Positions 8,866-18,934 are shown, numbered from the stretch's first letter. The stretch: 64,000 bases of DNA from Burkholderiales bacterium PBB6 (GCA_002255925.1 NKIH01000001.1:806001-870000), one strand, 5' to 3'. The notes: generated by a model not told the origin, from the sequence alone. Program-made: numbers and translations.

Positions 8866-9163
8866 CGCGGTCACTCCAGGTGCTCAGTGTCTGTTTGATC
8901 TGCGTGAGCTGGTCACGCAACTGGGCGCTGTCCTTCAGCACCTTGTCGCGCCACACCGGGCTGCGGCTGGGGCGCTCCGCCAGCGACACCACCAGCGTGC
9001 TGCCCGCCACCACCGCCTTCACCAGCGGCAAGCCGCGGCGCTCGAAGGTGCCGGCACGCTCGGTCAGGCCGGCTTCGCGCAGATCACGGCGCAGTCGTTG
9101 CAGGGCCTCGTCCGGCTTGAAGGCCGGCGCGGGGATGAAGAAGTCGCCGAGGTCGTCGCTCAT
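8858..9163 (-). CDS. Unknown 101-residue protein of the liv operon
   Basis: I do not recognise this protein. It begins MSDDLGDFFIPAPAFKPDEA. Its first half is charged and helical (LQRLRRDLREAGL), the middle has a short hydrophobic stretch (LPLVKAVVAGSTLVVSLAE) that looks like beta strands rather than a membrane segment, and the C-terminus is helical (QLRDQLTQIKQTLSTW). No signal peptide is evident. It sits between livF (ends 12 bases upstream) and the PaaK-like gene (8-base overlap), so it is translationally coupled to the latter and may be its partner. The codon use looks like that of its neighbours. Confidence 0.7.
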   Translation of the reverse strand: MSDDLGDFFIPAPAFKPDEALQRLRRDLREAGLTERAGTFERRGLPLVKAVVAGSTLVVSLAERPSRSPVWRDKVLKDSAQLRDQLTQIKQTLSTWSDRDE

Positions 9164-9174
9164 GGCGTGTCGCC

Positions 9175-9987
9175 TCAAGCCAGCCAGCGTTTGCGGCGCT
9201 TGTAGCTCTTCACGTCCTTGAAGCTCTTGCGGTCTCCGCCGCCCATCCCGAGGTAGAACTCCTTCACGTCCTCGTTCTCGCGCAGGTCCTTGGCGGCACC
9301 GTCCATCACGATGCGGCCGTTCTCGAGGATGTAGCCGTAGTCGGCGTAGCGCAGCGCGATGTTGGTGTTCTGCTCGGCCAGCAGGAAGGTGACGCGCTCC
9401 TTGGTGTTCAGGTCTTTCACGATCTCGAACACTTCTTCCACGATCTGCGGCGCCAGGCCCATGCTGGGCTCGTCGAGCAGCACCATCTTCGGGTTCGCCA
9501 TCAAGGCGCGGCCGATGGCGCACATCTGCTGCTCACCGCCCGAGGTGTAGGCCGCCTGGCTGGTGCGCCGGGTCTTCAGGCGCGGGAAGTAGTTGTAGAC
9601 CTTCTCCAGCGTCTGCGCCACGGCGGCCTTGCCGTCGGTGCGGGTGTAGGCGCCGGTCAGCAGGTTCTCTTCGATGCTGAGGTGGGCGAAGCAGTGCCGG
9701 CCCTCCATCACCTGCACCACGCCGCGGTCGACCATGTCGGAGGTGCTGAGCTTCTCGATGCGCTCGCCCCGCAGCTCGATCGAGCCCTTGGTGACTTCGC
9801 CGCGCTCGCCGGCCAGCAGGTTGGACACCGCGCGCAGCGTGGTCGTCTTGCCCGCGCCATTGCCGCCCAGCAGGGCCACCACCTGGCCTTCGGGCACCTG
9901 CAGGGACACGCCCTTGAGCACCAGAATGACGTGGTTGTAGATAACTTCGATGCCGTTGACGTTCAACAGGATGTTCGGTGTGCTCAT
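9175..9987 (-). CDS. livF: Branched-chain-type ABC importer, ATPase LivF
   Basis: One of the two ATPases of a Liv/HAAT-type importer. The 270-residue protein has Walker A GGNGAGKTTT, the signature YTSGGEQQMCAIGRAL (Thr replacing the usual Leu) and Walker B MVLLDEPSMGLAP. The C-terminus is extended and very basic (KSYKRRKRWLA). The start at 9987 (MSTPNILLNVNG) is preferred over an in-frame upstream ATG at 10017 that lies inside the intercistronic hairpin. It follows livK at a distance of 92 bases, while the other liv genes are close together. The presence of CoA-ligase genes in the operon suggests an organic acid rather than an amino acid as substrate. Confidence 0.93.
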   Translation of the reverse strand: MSTPNILLNVNGIEVIYNHVILVLKGVSLQVPEGQVVALLGGNGAGKTTTLRAVSNLLAGERGEVTKGSIELRGERIEKLSTSDMVDRGVVQVMEGRHCFAHLSIEENLLTGAYTRTDGKAAVAQTLEKVYNYFPRLKTRRTSQAAYTSGGEQQMCAIGRALMANPKMVLLDEPSMGLAPQIVEEVFEIVKDLNTKERVTFLLAEQNTNIALRYADYGYILENGRIVMDGAAKDLRENEDVKEFYLGMGGGDRKSFKDVKSYKRRKRWLA

Positions 9988-10004
9988 GCTCAGACCCTTC
10001 GTGT

Positions 10005-10057
10005 CTCTTGCCAGCACCGCACGGCGATGCTGGCAAGAGGGCCCGCCTCGCGGGCCC
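10005..10057. repeat. Double intercistronic hairpin between livK and livF
   Basis: Two neighbouring dyads: CTCTTGCCAGCA (10005-10016) pairs perfectly with TGCTGGCAAGAG (10028-10039) around an 11-base loop, and GGGCCCGC (10039-10046) pairs with GCGGGCCC (10050-10057) around CTC. They lie just after the livK stop in the direction of transcription, with no T-run. A partial terminator or 3'-end-stabilising structure for the livK message is likely. Confidence 0.7.
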
Positions 10058-10079
10058 CGGGGATGCGCTCAGGCGCGCA

Positions 10080-11411
10080 TCAGGATTGGCAGTCGGCCGG
10101 GGTGCGGCGTTCCAGCTTCTTCTCGGCTGCGTACTTGTCGGCAGCGGCCTTCACCATCGGCTTCAGGATCTGCTGGTCACCTTCGTACCAGTCAGAGGTG
10201 AAGCCCCACTTCTTGCCGTCCCAGGTGTGGATGCGGGTCCAGCCCGAGCCCATGTGGTCGACACACGAGGTGGACACCGGACGCATCACGCCAGCGAAGC
10301 CGAGGGCGTCGAGCTTCTTCTGGTCGAGGGCCAGGTTCTCCAGACCCCAGCGGGTCTGTTCACCCGTCATGACCTTGCCCTTGCCGAAGCGCTCTTGCGC
10401 GCGCTTGACGCCTTCAACACCCAGCATCGCCGACAGCATGCCGCGCATGTAAAGCACCGAGCCGACTTCTTCCTTCGGACCCGTGCCCTGGCCCTTGGCA
10501 TGCACCTGGGCCATGATGTTCTGCACCACCTTGGCATCAGGCTGCGCGCCGTGCTGCATGGCGGCGGCGTTGTAGCCCTTGGCGTTGTCGCCCACGTCCT
10601 TCACGTCCGGCTCGGCACCAGCCCACCACACGCCGTACATCTTTTCGCGCGGGTAGCCGGTGGCCACGGCTTCCTTCAGCGCGGCCGAGTTCATCACGCC
10701 CCAGCCCCACAGGAAGACATAGTCCGGACGGCTCTGGCGCACCTGCAGCCAGGTGGCCTTCTGCTCGACGCCGGGGGCCGTGACCGGCAGCAGTTGCAGC
10801 TCGAAGCCGTGGGTGCGGGCGCGTTCCTGCAGCACCGGGATCGGCTCCTTGCCGAACGGGCTGTCGTGATAGACCAGCGCGATCTTCTTGCCCTTGAGCT
10901 TGTCCAGCCCGCCTTCCTTCTTGGCGATGTGCTGCACCAGCACGTCGGCGTTCACCCAGTAGGTGCCGAGCAGCGGGAAGTTCCACTTGAACACGCCGCC
11001 GTCGGCGCTTTCACTGCGGCCGTAACCGGCGGTGATCAGCGGGATCTTGTCGGCCGGGGCCTTCTCGGTGAGCGCGAAGGTGATGCCGGTGGACAGTGGC
11101 TGGAACACGGTCGCGCCCTTGCCCTTCAGGCGCTCGTAGCACTCGACGCCGCGGTCGGTGGCGTAGCCGGTTTCACATTCCTCGAACGTGATCTTCACGC
11201 CGTTGATGCCGCCCTGGGAGTTCACCAGCTTGAGGTAATCGACGTAGCCATTGGCGAACGGCACGCCGTTCGGGGCGTACGCGCCGGTGCGGTACACCAG
11301 CACCGGGAAGAACTGCTCCTTCGCTTGGGCAAAGGCCGGGGACGTGGCCACGGCCGCAAAGCCGGCTGCTGCCAGCAGGGCCGTTTGGGCCAGGGTCTTG
11401 AACTTCATCAT
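10080..11411 (-). CDS. livK: Liv-type ABC importer, periplasmic binding protein
   Basis: Substrate receptor of the ABC importer encoded around it. The 443 residues begin with a signal peptide (LAQTALLAAAGFAAVATSPAFAQA), then FFPVLVYRTGAYAPNG and GYVDYLKLVNSQGGINGVKI, which is a Peripla_BP_6 receptor start. It is longer than classical LivK (about 370) and ends with a C-terminal Cys (TPADCQS). GGAGG lies 5 bases before the first of two consecutive ATGs. The Liv family imports amino acids, amides, urea and aromatic or aliphatic acids. The linked CoA ligases make a carboxylic acid likely here (inference). Confidence 0.92.
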   Translation of the reverse strand: MMKFKTLAQTALLAAAGFAAVATSPAFAQAKEQFFPVLVYRTGAYAPNGVPFANGYVDYLKLVNSQGGINGVKITFEECETGYATDRGVECYERLKGKGATVFQPLSTGITFALTEKAPADKIPLITAGYGRSESADGGVFKWNFPLLGTYWVNADVLVQHIAKKEGGLDKLKGKKIALVYHDSPFGKEPIPVLQERARTHGFELQLLPVTAPGVEQKATWLQVRQSRPDYVFLWGWGVMNSAALKEAVATGYPREKMYGVWWAGAEPDVKDVGDNAKGYNAAAMQHGAQPDAKVVQNIMAQVHAKGQGTGPKEEVGSVLYMRGMLSAMLGVEGVKRAQERFGKGKVMTGEQTRWGLENLALDQKKLDALGFAGVMRPVSTSCVDHMGSGWTRIHTWDGKKWGFTSDWYEGDQQILKPMVKAAADKYAAEKKLERRTPADCQS

Positions 11412-11463
11412 GTCTGCCTCCAGAGGGTGGAAAGAAGCACTCGTCAGTGCCGGGACTACAGGC

Positions 11464-11483
11464 CCGGGCCTCGTGGGGCCCGG
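11464..11483. repeat. Hairpin between livM and livK
   Basis: CCGGGCC (11464-11470) pairs with GGCCCGG (11477-11483) across a short loop. It lies in the 112-base gap after livM, the second longest gap in the operon. It may be a pause or processing site. No promoter for livK is evident. Confidence 0.4.
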
Positions 11484-11523
11484 TGGTTTGAACTTGTTGC
11501 GGGTCGGTGCGGCTAAGTGCAGC

Positions 11524-12588
11524 TCAGTGCGGGAAAGGCCACAGACGCAGCTTTTCCTTGGCTGTCGACCACAGCCGCGCCAGGCCATGCGGCTCGACGA
11601 TCAGGAAGAAGACGATCAGGGCGCCGAAGATCATGGCTTCGAGGTGCGAGGCCAGCGCCGTGTTGATGGGAATGCCCATCGCTGCCGGGATCTGGTTCAG
11701 CGCGATCGGCAGGATCACGATGAAGGCCGCGCCGAAGAAGCTGCCCATGATCGAGCCCAGGCCTCCGATGATCACCATGAACAGCAGCTGGAAAGAGCGG
11801 TCGATCGAGAAGGCCGCCGGCTCCCAGGAGCCCAGGTGCACGAAGCCCCACAGCGCACCGGCCATGCCGACGAAGAAGGAGCTGACGGCGAAGGCGGTGA
11901 GCTTGGCGTAGATCGGGCGGATGCCGATGACGGCGGCCGCCACGTCCATGTCGCGCATGGCCATCCATTCGCGGCCGATGTGGCTGCGCACCAGGTTCTT
12001 GGCCAGCCAGGCGCAGACGATCACGAAGCCCAGGCAGAACAGGTACTTGTCGAGCGGGGTGGTGATGTTCCAGCCCAGCAGCTTCAGGCCCGACACGCTG
12101 ACCGAACCCGACGACGAATCATTCGTGAACCACTTGATGCGCAGGAAGCTCCAGTCGGTGAAGAACTGGGCCGCCAGCGTGGCCACCGCCAGGTACAGGC
12201 CCTTGATGCGCAGCGACGGGATGCCGAACAGCACACCCACCACCGTGGCGCACACGCCGCCCAGCATCAGGGCCGCCAGCAGCGGCATGCCCTCGATGCG
12301 CACCATGAAGTTGTAGGCGCCGTAGGCCCCGATGGCCATGAAGGCGCCGGTGCCCAGCGAGATCTGGCCGCAGTAGCCCACCAGGATGTTCAGGCCGATG
12401 GCCGCCAGCGACAGGATCAGGAACGGCACCAGGATGGCGCGGTACATGTATTCGCTGGCCATCATCGGCACGGCGAAGAAGGCAAAGGCGATGAGCAGAC
12501 CGATGACAACGCGGTCCTGCAGGATCGGGAAGATCTGCTGGTCAGCGCGGTAGCTGGTCTTGAACTGGCCGTTTTCGCGGTAGAGCAT
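11524..12588 (-). CDS. livM: Liv-type ABC importer, permease LivM
   Basis: Inner-membrane permease of 354 residues from the BPD_transp_2 family. It shows multiple hydrophobic helices, the family core ILVGYCGQISLGTGAFMAIG and IPSLRIKGLYLAVATLA, and the cytoplasmic coupling segment VRSHIGREWMAMRDMDVAA. A perfect AAGGAG precedes the ATG at 12588. livH lies 24 bases upstream in the same operon. LivM and LivH form the heterodimeric channel that works with LivG and LivF. Confidence 0.95.
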   Translation of the reverse strand: MLYRENGQFKTSYRADQQIFPILQDRVVIGLLIAFAFFAVPMMASEYMYRAILVPFLILSLAAIGLNILVGYCGQISLGTGAFMAIGAYGAYNFMVRIEGMPLLAALMLGGVCATVVGVLFGIPSLRIKGLYLAVATLAAQFFTDWSFLRIKWFTNDSSSGSVSVSGLKLLGWNITTPLDKYLFCLGFVIVCAWLAKNLVRSHIGREWMAMRDMDVAAAVIGIRPIYAKLTAFAVSSFFVGMAGALWGFVHLGSWEPAAFSIDRSFQLLFMVIIGGLGSIMGSFFGAAFIVILPIALNQIPAAMGIPINTALASHLEAMIFGALIVFFLIVEPHGLARLWSTAKEKLRLWPFPH

Positions 12589-12612
12589 GTTGTTCTCCTT
12601 CTGCGCTCGCGC

Positions 12613-13542
12613 TCAGACGCGGTCGATGATCTTTTCGCCGAACAGCCCTTGCGGCCGCACCAGCAGGAAGCCCAGCGCCATCACGTAGGCGAACCAGATC
12701 TCGATGCCGCCCCCCAGCAGCGGGCCGATGTAGACCTCGGAGAGCTTCTCGCCCACACCGATCAGCAGCCCGCCGATGATGGCGCCGGGCACGCTGGTCA
12801 GCCCGCCCAGGATGACCACCGGCAACGCCTTCAGGGCCACCTGCGACAGCGAGAACTGCACGCCCAGCTTCGAGCCCCAGATGATCCCGGCGACCAGGGC
12901 GGCAAAGCCCGCCACCGACCACACGATGACCCAGATGCGGTTCAGCGGAATGCCGATCGACTGCGCGGCCTGGTGGTCGTCGGCCACGGCGCGCAGGGCC
13001 CGGCCGGTGGCGGTTTTCTGGAAGAAGATGGCCAGGGCCACCACCAGTGCGGCAGCGATGCCGGCGGCAATCAGGTCTTCCGAGCCGATCAGGATGCCGC
13101 CCGGGAAGGTCGACTCCATCAGGAAGATCGGGTCCTTCGGCATGCCCACGTCGATCTTGTAGATGTCGGAGCCGAAGATGGTCTGGCCGAAGCCGTCGAG
13201 GAAATAGGTGATGCCCAGCGTGGCCATCAGCAGCGTGATGCCTTCCTGGTTCACCAGCTTGCCCAGCACGAAGCGCTCGATGACCCAGGCCACGATGATC
13301 ATGCAGCCCATGGCCAGCACGAAGGCGATCAGGTTGGCGACGACCTTGTTGTCGAAGCCCAGCAGCGCCGGCACCCACTCCGAAAAGCGGGCCATCGCCA
13401 GCGCGGCGAACAGCACCATCGCGCCCTGCGCGAAGTTGAAGACGCCGGAGGCTTTGAAGATCAGCACGAAGCCGAGCGCGATCAGCGAATACAGCATGCC
13501 CGCCATCAGGCCGCCGAAGAGTGTTTCAAGGAAAAATCCCAT
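12613..13542 (-). CDS. livH: Liv-type ABC importer, permease LivH
   Basis: The second permease, 309 residues. It begins FLETLFGGLMAGMLYSLIAL, then VFNFAQGAMVLFAALAMA, a segment typical of LivH. The coupling segment is TGRALRAVADDHQAAQSIGI. The C-terminus ends with LVRPQGLFGEKIIDRV. Spacing to livG is 18 bases. All expected membrane helices are present and nothing looks truncated. Confidence 0.95.
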   Translation of the reverse strand: MGFFLETLFGGLMAGMLYSLIALGFVLIFKASGVFNFAQGAMVLFAALAMARFSEWVPALLGFDNKVVANLIAFVLAMGCMIIVAWVIERFVLGKLVNQEGITLLMATLGITYFLDGFGQTIFGSDIYKIDVGMPKDPIFLMESTFPGGILIGSEDLIAAGIAAALVVALAIFFQKTATGRALRAVADDHQAAQSIGIPLNRIWVIVWSVAGFAALVAGIIWGSKLGVQFSLSQVALKALPVVILGGLTSVPGAIIGGLLIGVGEKLSEVYIGPLLGGGIEIWFAYVMALGFLLVRPQGLFGEKIIDRV

Positions 13543-13560
13543 GGTGTTGCTCCGGTGGCG

Positions 13561-14346
13561 TCAGTGCGAGGTGCCCAGATAGGCGCGGATCACGTCCTCG
13601 TTGGCGCGCACCTCGTCGGGCGCGCCGTCGCCGATCTTCTTGCCGTAGTCGAGCACCACGACACGGTCGGAGATATCCATCACCACGCCCATGTCGTGCT
13701 CGATCAGCACGATGGTGGTGCCGAACTCTTCATTCACGTCGAGGATGAACCGGCACATGTCCTGTTTCTCCTCCACGTTCATGCCGGCCATCGGCTCGTC
13801 GAGCAGCAGCACCTGCGGCTCCATCGCCAGTGCGCGGCCGAGGTCGACCCGCTTCTGCAGACCGTAGGGCAGGCGGCCCACCGGCGTCTTGCGGTGCGGC
13901 TGGATTTCGAGGAAGTCGATGATGTGCTCGACGAACTCGCGGTGCGCGCTTTCCTCGCGTTCGGCCGCACCCCAGCGGATGGCCTGCTGGAAGAGGTTGG
14001 TCTTCATCTTCAGGTTGCGGCCGGTCATGATGTTGTCGATCACGCTCATGCCCTTGAACAGCGCCAGGTTCTGGAAGGTGCGGGCCACGCCCATCTCCGC
14101 CACCTGCCGCGAGTTCATGTGCGAAAACGCCTGACCCCGGAAGGTGATGCGCCCTTCCTGCGGCGTGTAGACGCCGTTGATGCAGTTCAGCATCGAGCTC
14201 TTGCCCGCGCCGTTCGGCCCGATGATGGCGCGCACCTCGTTCTCGCGCACGTTGAAGCTGATGTCGGTCAGGGCCTTCACGCCACCGAAGCGCAGGCTGA
14301 TGTTCTGGACGTCCAGGATGACGTCGCCGATTTTCTTGTCCGTCAT
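13561..14346 (-). CDS. livG: Branched-chain-type ABC importer, ATPase LivG
   Basis: The second ATPase, 261 residues. It has Walker A GPNGAGKSSMLNCINGVY and Walker B VLLLDEPMAGMN. The signature region LPYGLQKRVDLGRAL shows the divergent LivG form. The longer LivG insertion between Walker A and the signature is present (GRNLKMKTNLFQQAIRWG). The start ATG is one base from the stop of the acyl-CoA ligase gene, so the two are translationally coupled. This ties the ligase to the importer. Confidence 0.95.
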   Translation of the reverse strand: MTDKKIGDVILDVQNISLRFGGVKALTDISFNVRENEVRAIIGPNGAGKSSMLNCINGVYTPQEGRITFRGQAFSHMNSRQVAEMGVARTFQNLALFKGMSVIDNIMTGRNLKMKTNLFQQAIRWGAAEREESAHREFVEHIIDFLEIQPHRKTPVGRLPYGLQKRVDLGRALAMEPQVLLLDEPMAGMNVEEKQDMCRFILDVNEEFGTTIVLIEHDMGVVMDISDRVVVLDYGKKIGDGAPDEVRANEDVIRAYLGTSH

Positions 14347-14347
14347 G

Positions 14348-16300
14348 TCAGGCTGCTTTCTGCGCGGCAGGCGCCGGGAAGTGCTTGGCGTCGGTGATCT
14401 TCAGCGTGGCGCTGACCTTGCCGCTGCGGCCGTCCTCGAACTTCACCACGGTCTCGATGAACTGCTCGGTCTTGCCCTCGTAGAGCGCATCGACCAGCAC
14501 GCTGTACTTGTCGTTGATGAAGCCGCGCTTGACCTTGCGGGTGCGGGTCATCTCGCCGTCGTCGGCGTCCAGTTCCTTGTGCAGGATGAGGAAGCGGTGC
14601 ACCTGCGTGCCGGCCAGCAGCGTGTCGCGCGCCAGGTCGCTGTTCACTTGTTCCACGCACTCGCGCAGCAGCTCATACACCTCGGGCTTCTGGGCGAGGT
14701 CGGTGTAGCCGGCGTACGAGAGATTGCGGCGCTCGGCCCAGTTGCCCACGGCCTCGAAATCGATGTTGATGAAGGCGCACACGCGTTCGCGCTTGTCGCC
14801 GAAGGCCACGGCCTCCTTCACGTACGGGAAGAACTTCAGCTTGTTCTCGACGTACTTGGGGGCGAACATCGCGCCGTCGTTCGCGCCGCCCATCAGCCGG
14901 CCCACATCCTTGGCGCGGTCGATGATCTTCAGGTGGCCGTTGCCGTCGATGAAGCCGGCGTCGCCCGTGTGGTACCAGCCGTCGGCGGTCAGCACCTCGG
15001 CGGTGGCGGCCGGGTTCTTGTAGTACTCCTTCAGCAGGCCGGGCGACTTCACCAGCAGCTCGCCACTGTCGGTCAGCTTGATCTCCACGCCTTCCACCGG
15101 CACGCCCACGGTGTCGGAGCGGGCTTCGTTGTCGGGCTGCAGGCAGACGAACACGGCGGTTTCGGTCGAGCCGTAGAGCTGCTTGAGGTTGATGCCGATC
15201 GAGCGGTAGAAGGTGAACAGGTCGGGGCCGATGGCCTCACCGGCGGTGTAGGCCACACGCACGCGGCTCATGCCCAGCGTGTTGCGCAGCGGGCCGTAGA
15301 TGCACAGGTTGCCAAGCGCGTAGTGCAGGCGGTCGAGCAGGCCGATGGGCTTGCCGTCCATCAGGTCGGGGCCGACGCGGCGGGCCAGCGCCATGAAGTG
15401 GTGGAACAGGCCGCGCTTGATAGCGCTGGCGTCTTCCATGCGGATCATCACCGTGGTCAGCATGCCCTCGAAGATGCGGGGCGGCGCGAAGTAGTACGTC
15501 GGGCCGATCTCCTTCAGGTCGATGCCCACCGTGGCGGCGGACTCGGGGCAGTTCACCACGTAGCCGCAGGTCAGCCACTGGCCGTAGCTGAAGATGTTCT
15601 GGCCGATCCAGGCGGGCGGCATGTAGGCCAGCACCTCTTCGTCGGCGGTGAGCTTGTCGAAGCGCTGGCCGGTGGCGGCGCGGTCGAGCAGCGAGTGGTG
15701 GGTGTGCACCACGCCCTTCGGATTGCCGGTGGTGCCCGAGGTGAAGAACATCGCGGCCACGTCGCCGGGCTTGATCTTGGCGACCTCCAGCTCGAAGAAG
15801 CCGGGGTGTTGCGCCATCCAGGCGTCGCCTGCTTCGGCCAGGCTGTCGATCGCGCCCAGGCCGGGCTCGTCGTATTTGCGCAGGCCGCGCGGGTCGTCGT
15901 ACCAGATGCGTGCCAGTGCCGGGCACGACTCGCGCACCTCCAGCATCTTGTCGACCTGCTCCTGGTCTTCAACCACCGCGAAGTGCACTTCGGCGTTGGT
16001 GACCGGGAACACGAATTCGGCGGCCACCGCATCCTGGTACAGCGGCACCGGCACGGCCCCCAGCGCCTGCGCGGCGAGCATGGTGGCGTTCAGGCGGGGG
16101 CGGTTGTCGCCCACCACGATGATGTGCTGGCCACGCTGCAGGCCGGCGGAGGCCAGCCCCGCTGCCAGGCGCTTCACCAGCACGGACAGCTCTGCCCAGG
16201 TGGTGGTTTGCCAGATCCCGTATTCCTTCTCACGCAGGGCCGGGGCCTGGGGCCGTTGGCTGGCGTGATCGAGCATCAATCGCACGAAGTTGGTGGGCAC
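14348..16300 (-). CDS. Long-chain-type acyl-CoA synthetase (AMP-forming)
   Basis: An adenylate-forming ligase of 650 residues that activates a carboxylic acid with ATP and CoA. Complete motifs are seen: A3 MFFTSGTTGNPKGVVHTHH, A5 LYGSTETAVF, A7 WYHTGDAGFIDGNGHLKI, and a C-terminal lysine region MTRTRKVKRGFI. Its size and the ending match the FadD15/long-chain group that is often found with liv genes in Burkholderiales. It starts with GTG at 16300 with CGGAGA upstream. It is the first gene of the eight-gene operon and faces the Crp/Fnr regulator gene. The substrate (fatty or aromatic acid) cannot be told from sequence. Confidence 0.9.
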   Translation of the reverse strand: MPTNFVRLMLDHASQRPQAPALREKEYGIWQTTTWAELSVLVKRLAAGLASAGLQRGQHIIVVGDNRPRLNATMLAAQALGAVPVPLYQDAVAAEFVFPVTNAEVHFAVVEDQEQVDKMLEVRESCPALARIWYDDPRGLRKYDEPGLGAIDSLAEAGDAWMAQHPGFFELEVAKIKPGDVAAMFFTSGTTGNPKGVVHTHHSLLDRAATGQRFDKLTADEEVLAYMPPAWIGQNIFSYGQWLTCGYVVNCPESAATVGIDLKEIGPTYYFAPPRIFEGMLTTVMIRMEDASAIKRGLFHHFMALARRVGPDLMDGKPIGLLDRLHYALGNLCIYGPLRNTLGMSRVRVAYTAGEAIGPDLFTFYRSIGINLKQLYGSTETAVFVCLQPDNEARSDTVGVPVEGVEIKLTDSGELLVKSPGLLKEYYKNPAATAEVLTADGWYHTGDAGFIDGNGHLKIIDRAKDVGRLMGGANDGAMFAPKYVENKLKFFPYVKEAVAFGDKRERVCAFINIDFEAVGNWAERRNLSYAGYTDLAQKPEVYELLRECVEQVNSDLARDTLLAGTQVHRFLILHKELDADDGEMTRTRKVKRGFINDKYSVLVDALYEGKTEQFIETVVKFEDGRSGKVSATLKITDAKHFPAPAAQKAA

Positions 16301-16511
16301 GAGCGCTGTCTCCGGTGGCGCTGTCAGCCCGACGCGGGCAGCAGCGATTCATCCTGTGATGGACCGGATACTAGGGCGTCGTTTGACGCCATGTTGTCGG
16401 TTGGACGACAATTTCAGGGTCTGCCCGGGGCGGACTTTCCCCGCCCCCTGTTGCAAGGCTGGCGTCAGCGCTACCGGCGACAAGCGCAGCCGGAACCCCC
16501 AAGCGCACCCC
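16301..16511. promoter_or_regulatory. Divergent promoter region with two perfect dyads
   Basis: This is the shared upstream region of the ligase/liv operon and the Crp/Fnr gene. It holds GGCGTC-GTTT-GACGCC (16375-16390) and, 3 bases on, TTGTCG-N6-CGACAA (16394-16411). The second has the size and TTG...CAA ends of a Crp/Fnr half-site pair, so it is a candidate operator for autoregulation and operon control. The spacing and motif are seen directly; binding is inferred. Confidence 0.55.
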
Positions 16512-17225
16512 ATGGCCGACCCAGCAAAACCCCTGCGCGAACGCGCCCGCACCCCCACCGAGGAAGAGCTGGCGGGCGTGCCCTGGCTGGCCGTGCTGGC
16601 CCCATCGGACCGCGCTGCGGCGCGGCGCCAGATCGTGATTGCCAATGCCGAACCGGGCGACGTGATTTGCCGCATCGGCCGGCCCGCCACGTATTGGTTT
16701 GGCGTGGTGGATGGCTTGCTGAAGATGAGCAACAACCCCGGCCAGGGCCCGGCCGTGACCTTCACCGGCGTGCCGCCCGGTGCCTGGTTCGGTGAAGGCA
16801 CGCTGCTCAAGCGCGAGCCTTACCGCTACAACATCGAGGCCCTGCGGCAGAGCGCGGTGGCTGGCCTGCCGATCGAGGCTTTCCATGCGCTGCTCGACAC
16901 CAGCATCGCCTTCAACCGCTTCGTGCTGAACCAGTTGAATGAGCGGCTCGGCCAGTTCATTGCCGCGCGTGAAACCGACCGTCAGAACGACCCCGACACC
17001 CGCGTGGCGCGCAACCTGGCCGCTTTGTTTCACCCGGTGCTGTACCCCGGCGTGGGCCAGCTGCTGCGCATCACGCAGCAGGAGCTGGCTTACCTGGTGG
17101 GCCTGTCACGCCAGCGCGTGAACCAGGCCTTGAAATCGCTGCAGGCGCGCGGCCTGATCAGCATCGATTACGGCGGCCTGCGGGTGCTTGACCTGGCCGC
17201 ACTGCGGGCCTACGCGCCCGACTGA
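16512..17225 (+). CDS. Crp/Fnr-family transcriptional regulator
   Basis: A 237-residue regulator with an N-terminal cyclic-nucleotide-binding-like barrel (NAEPGDVICRIGRPATYWFG, then PPGAWFGEGTLLKREPY) and a C-terminal winged helix (RITQQELAYLVGLSRQRVNQ, then LQARGLISIDYGGLRVLD). The cAMP-binding arginine-serine signature is absent and there is no N-terminal cysteine cluster, so it is neither Crp nor an oxygen-sensing Fnr. The ligand is unknown. It is divergent from the acyl-CoA ligase/liv operon, which it most likely controls. The start ATG at 16512 is preferred to an in-frame start at 16290 overlapping the ligase start. Confidence 0.9.
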   Translation: MADPAKPLRERARTPTEEELAGVPWLAVLAPSDRAAARRQIVIANAEPGDVICRIGRPATYWFGVVDGLLKMSNNPGQGPAVTFTGVPPGAWFGEGTLLKREPYRYNIEALRQSAVAGLPIEAFHALLDTSIAFNRFVLNQLNERLGQFIAARETDRQNDPDTRVARNLAALFHPVLYPGVGQLLRITQQELAYLVGLSRQRVNQALKSLQARGLISIDYGGLRVLDLAALRAYAPD

Positions 17226-17226
17226 G

Positions 17227-17248
17227 CCGGCCCGATCAAGCGGGCCGG
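17227..17248. terminator. Bidirectional terminator, regulator / POT transporter
   Basis: CCGGCCCG (17227-17234) pairs perfectly with CGGGCCGG (17241-17248) around ATCAAG, between two convergent genes. No T-run is seen, as is common at this GC content. Confidence 0.65.
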
Positions 17249-17261
17249 ACCCGGCGCTGCG

Positions 17262-18731
<1,470 letters not shown>

Positions 18732-18934
18732 CCGTGTGCGAAAAGAGAGAAGGCGCCGCGGCCGGCCGGGTAGGCCGCCGCGGGCAGGCCCGAGCGTGGC
18801 GCGGATTGTCGCCCCTTGGCGCAATTCGTCGTGGCGCCTGTGCAGTTCATCGCGCGCAACTTGGTGCACGCCCTTCAAGCCCCGAACATGCGGCCAGCCT
18901 TTGTGGCTGCCCACACACATCGAGGAGACCCGCC

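Noticed and set aside
10005-10057. Full rho-independent terminator ending the liv operon after livK
   Set aside because: There is no T-run, and livF, the 101-residue gene and the PaaK-like gene follow in the same direction with close spacing. A partial or stabilising role is more likely.
11251-14397. A very long open frame (over 1000 codons) on the plus strand opposite the liv genes
   Set aside because: Its translation is rich in His, Ala, Gln and Arg with no domain, which is what codon bias at high GC gives on the opposite strand. The minus strand encodes the liv genes with clear motifs. The same applies to long antisense frames opposite the acyl-CoA ligase, gspE/gspD, the GDSL gene, uvrA and resB.
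16512-17225. Oxygen-sensing Fnr or cAMP-binding Crp
   Set aside because: No N-terminal cysteine cluster and no Crp-type cyclic AMP-binding signature are seen, so only the family is assigned.
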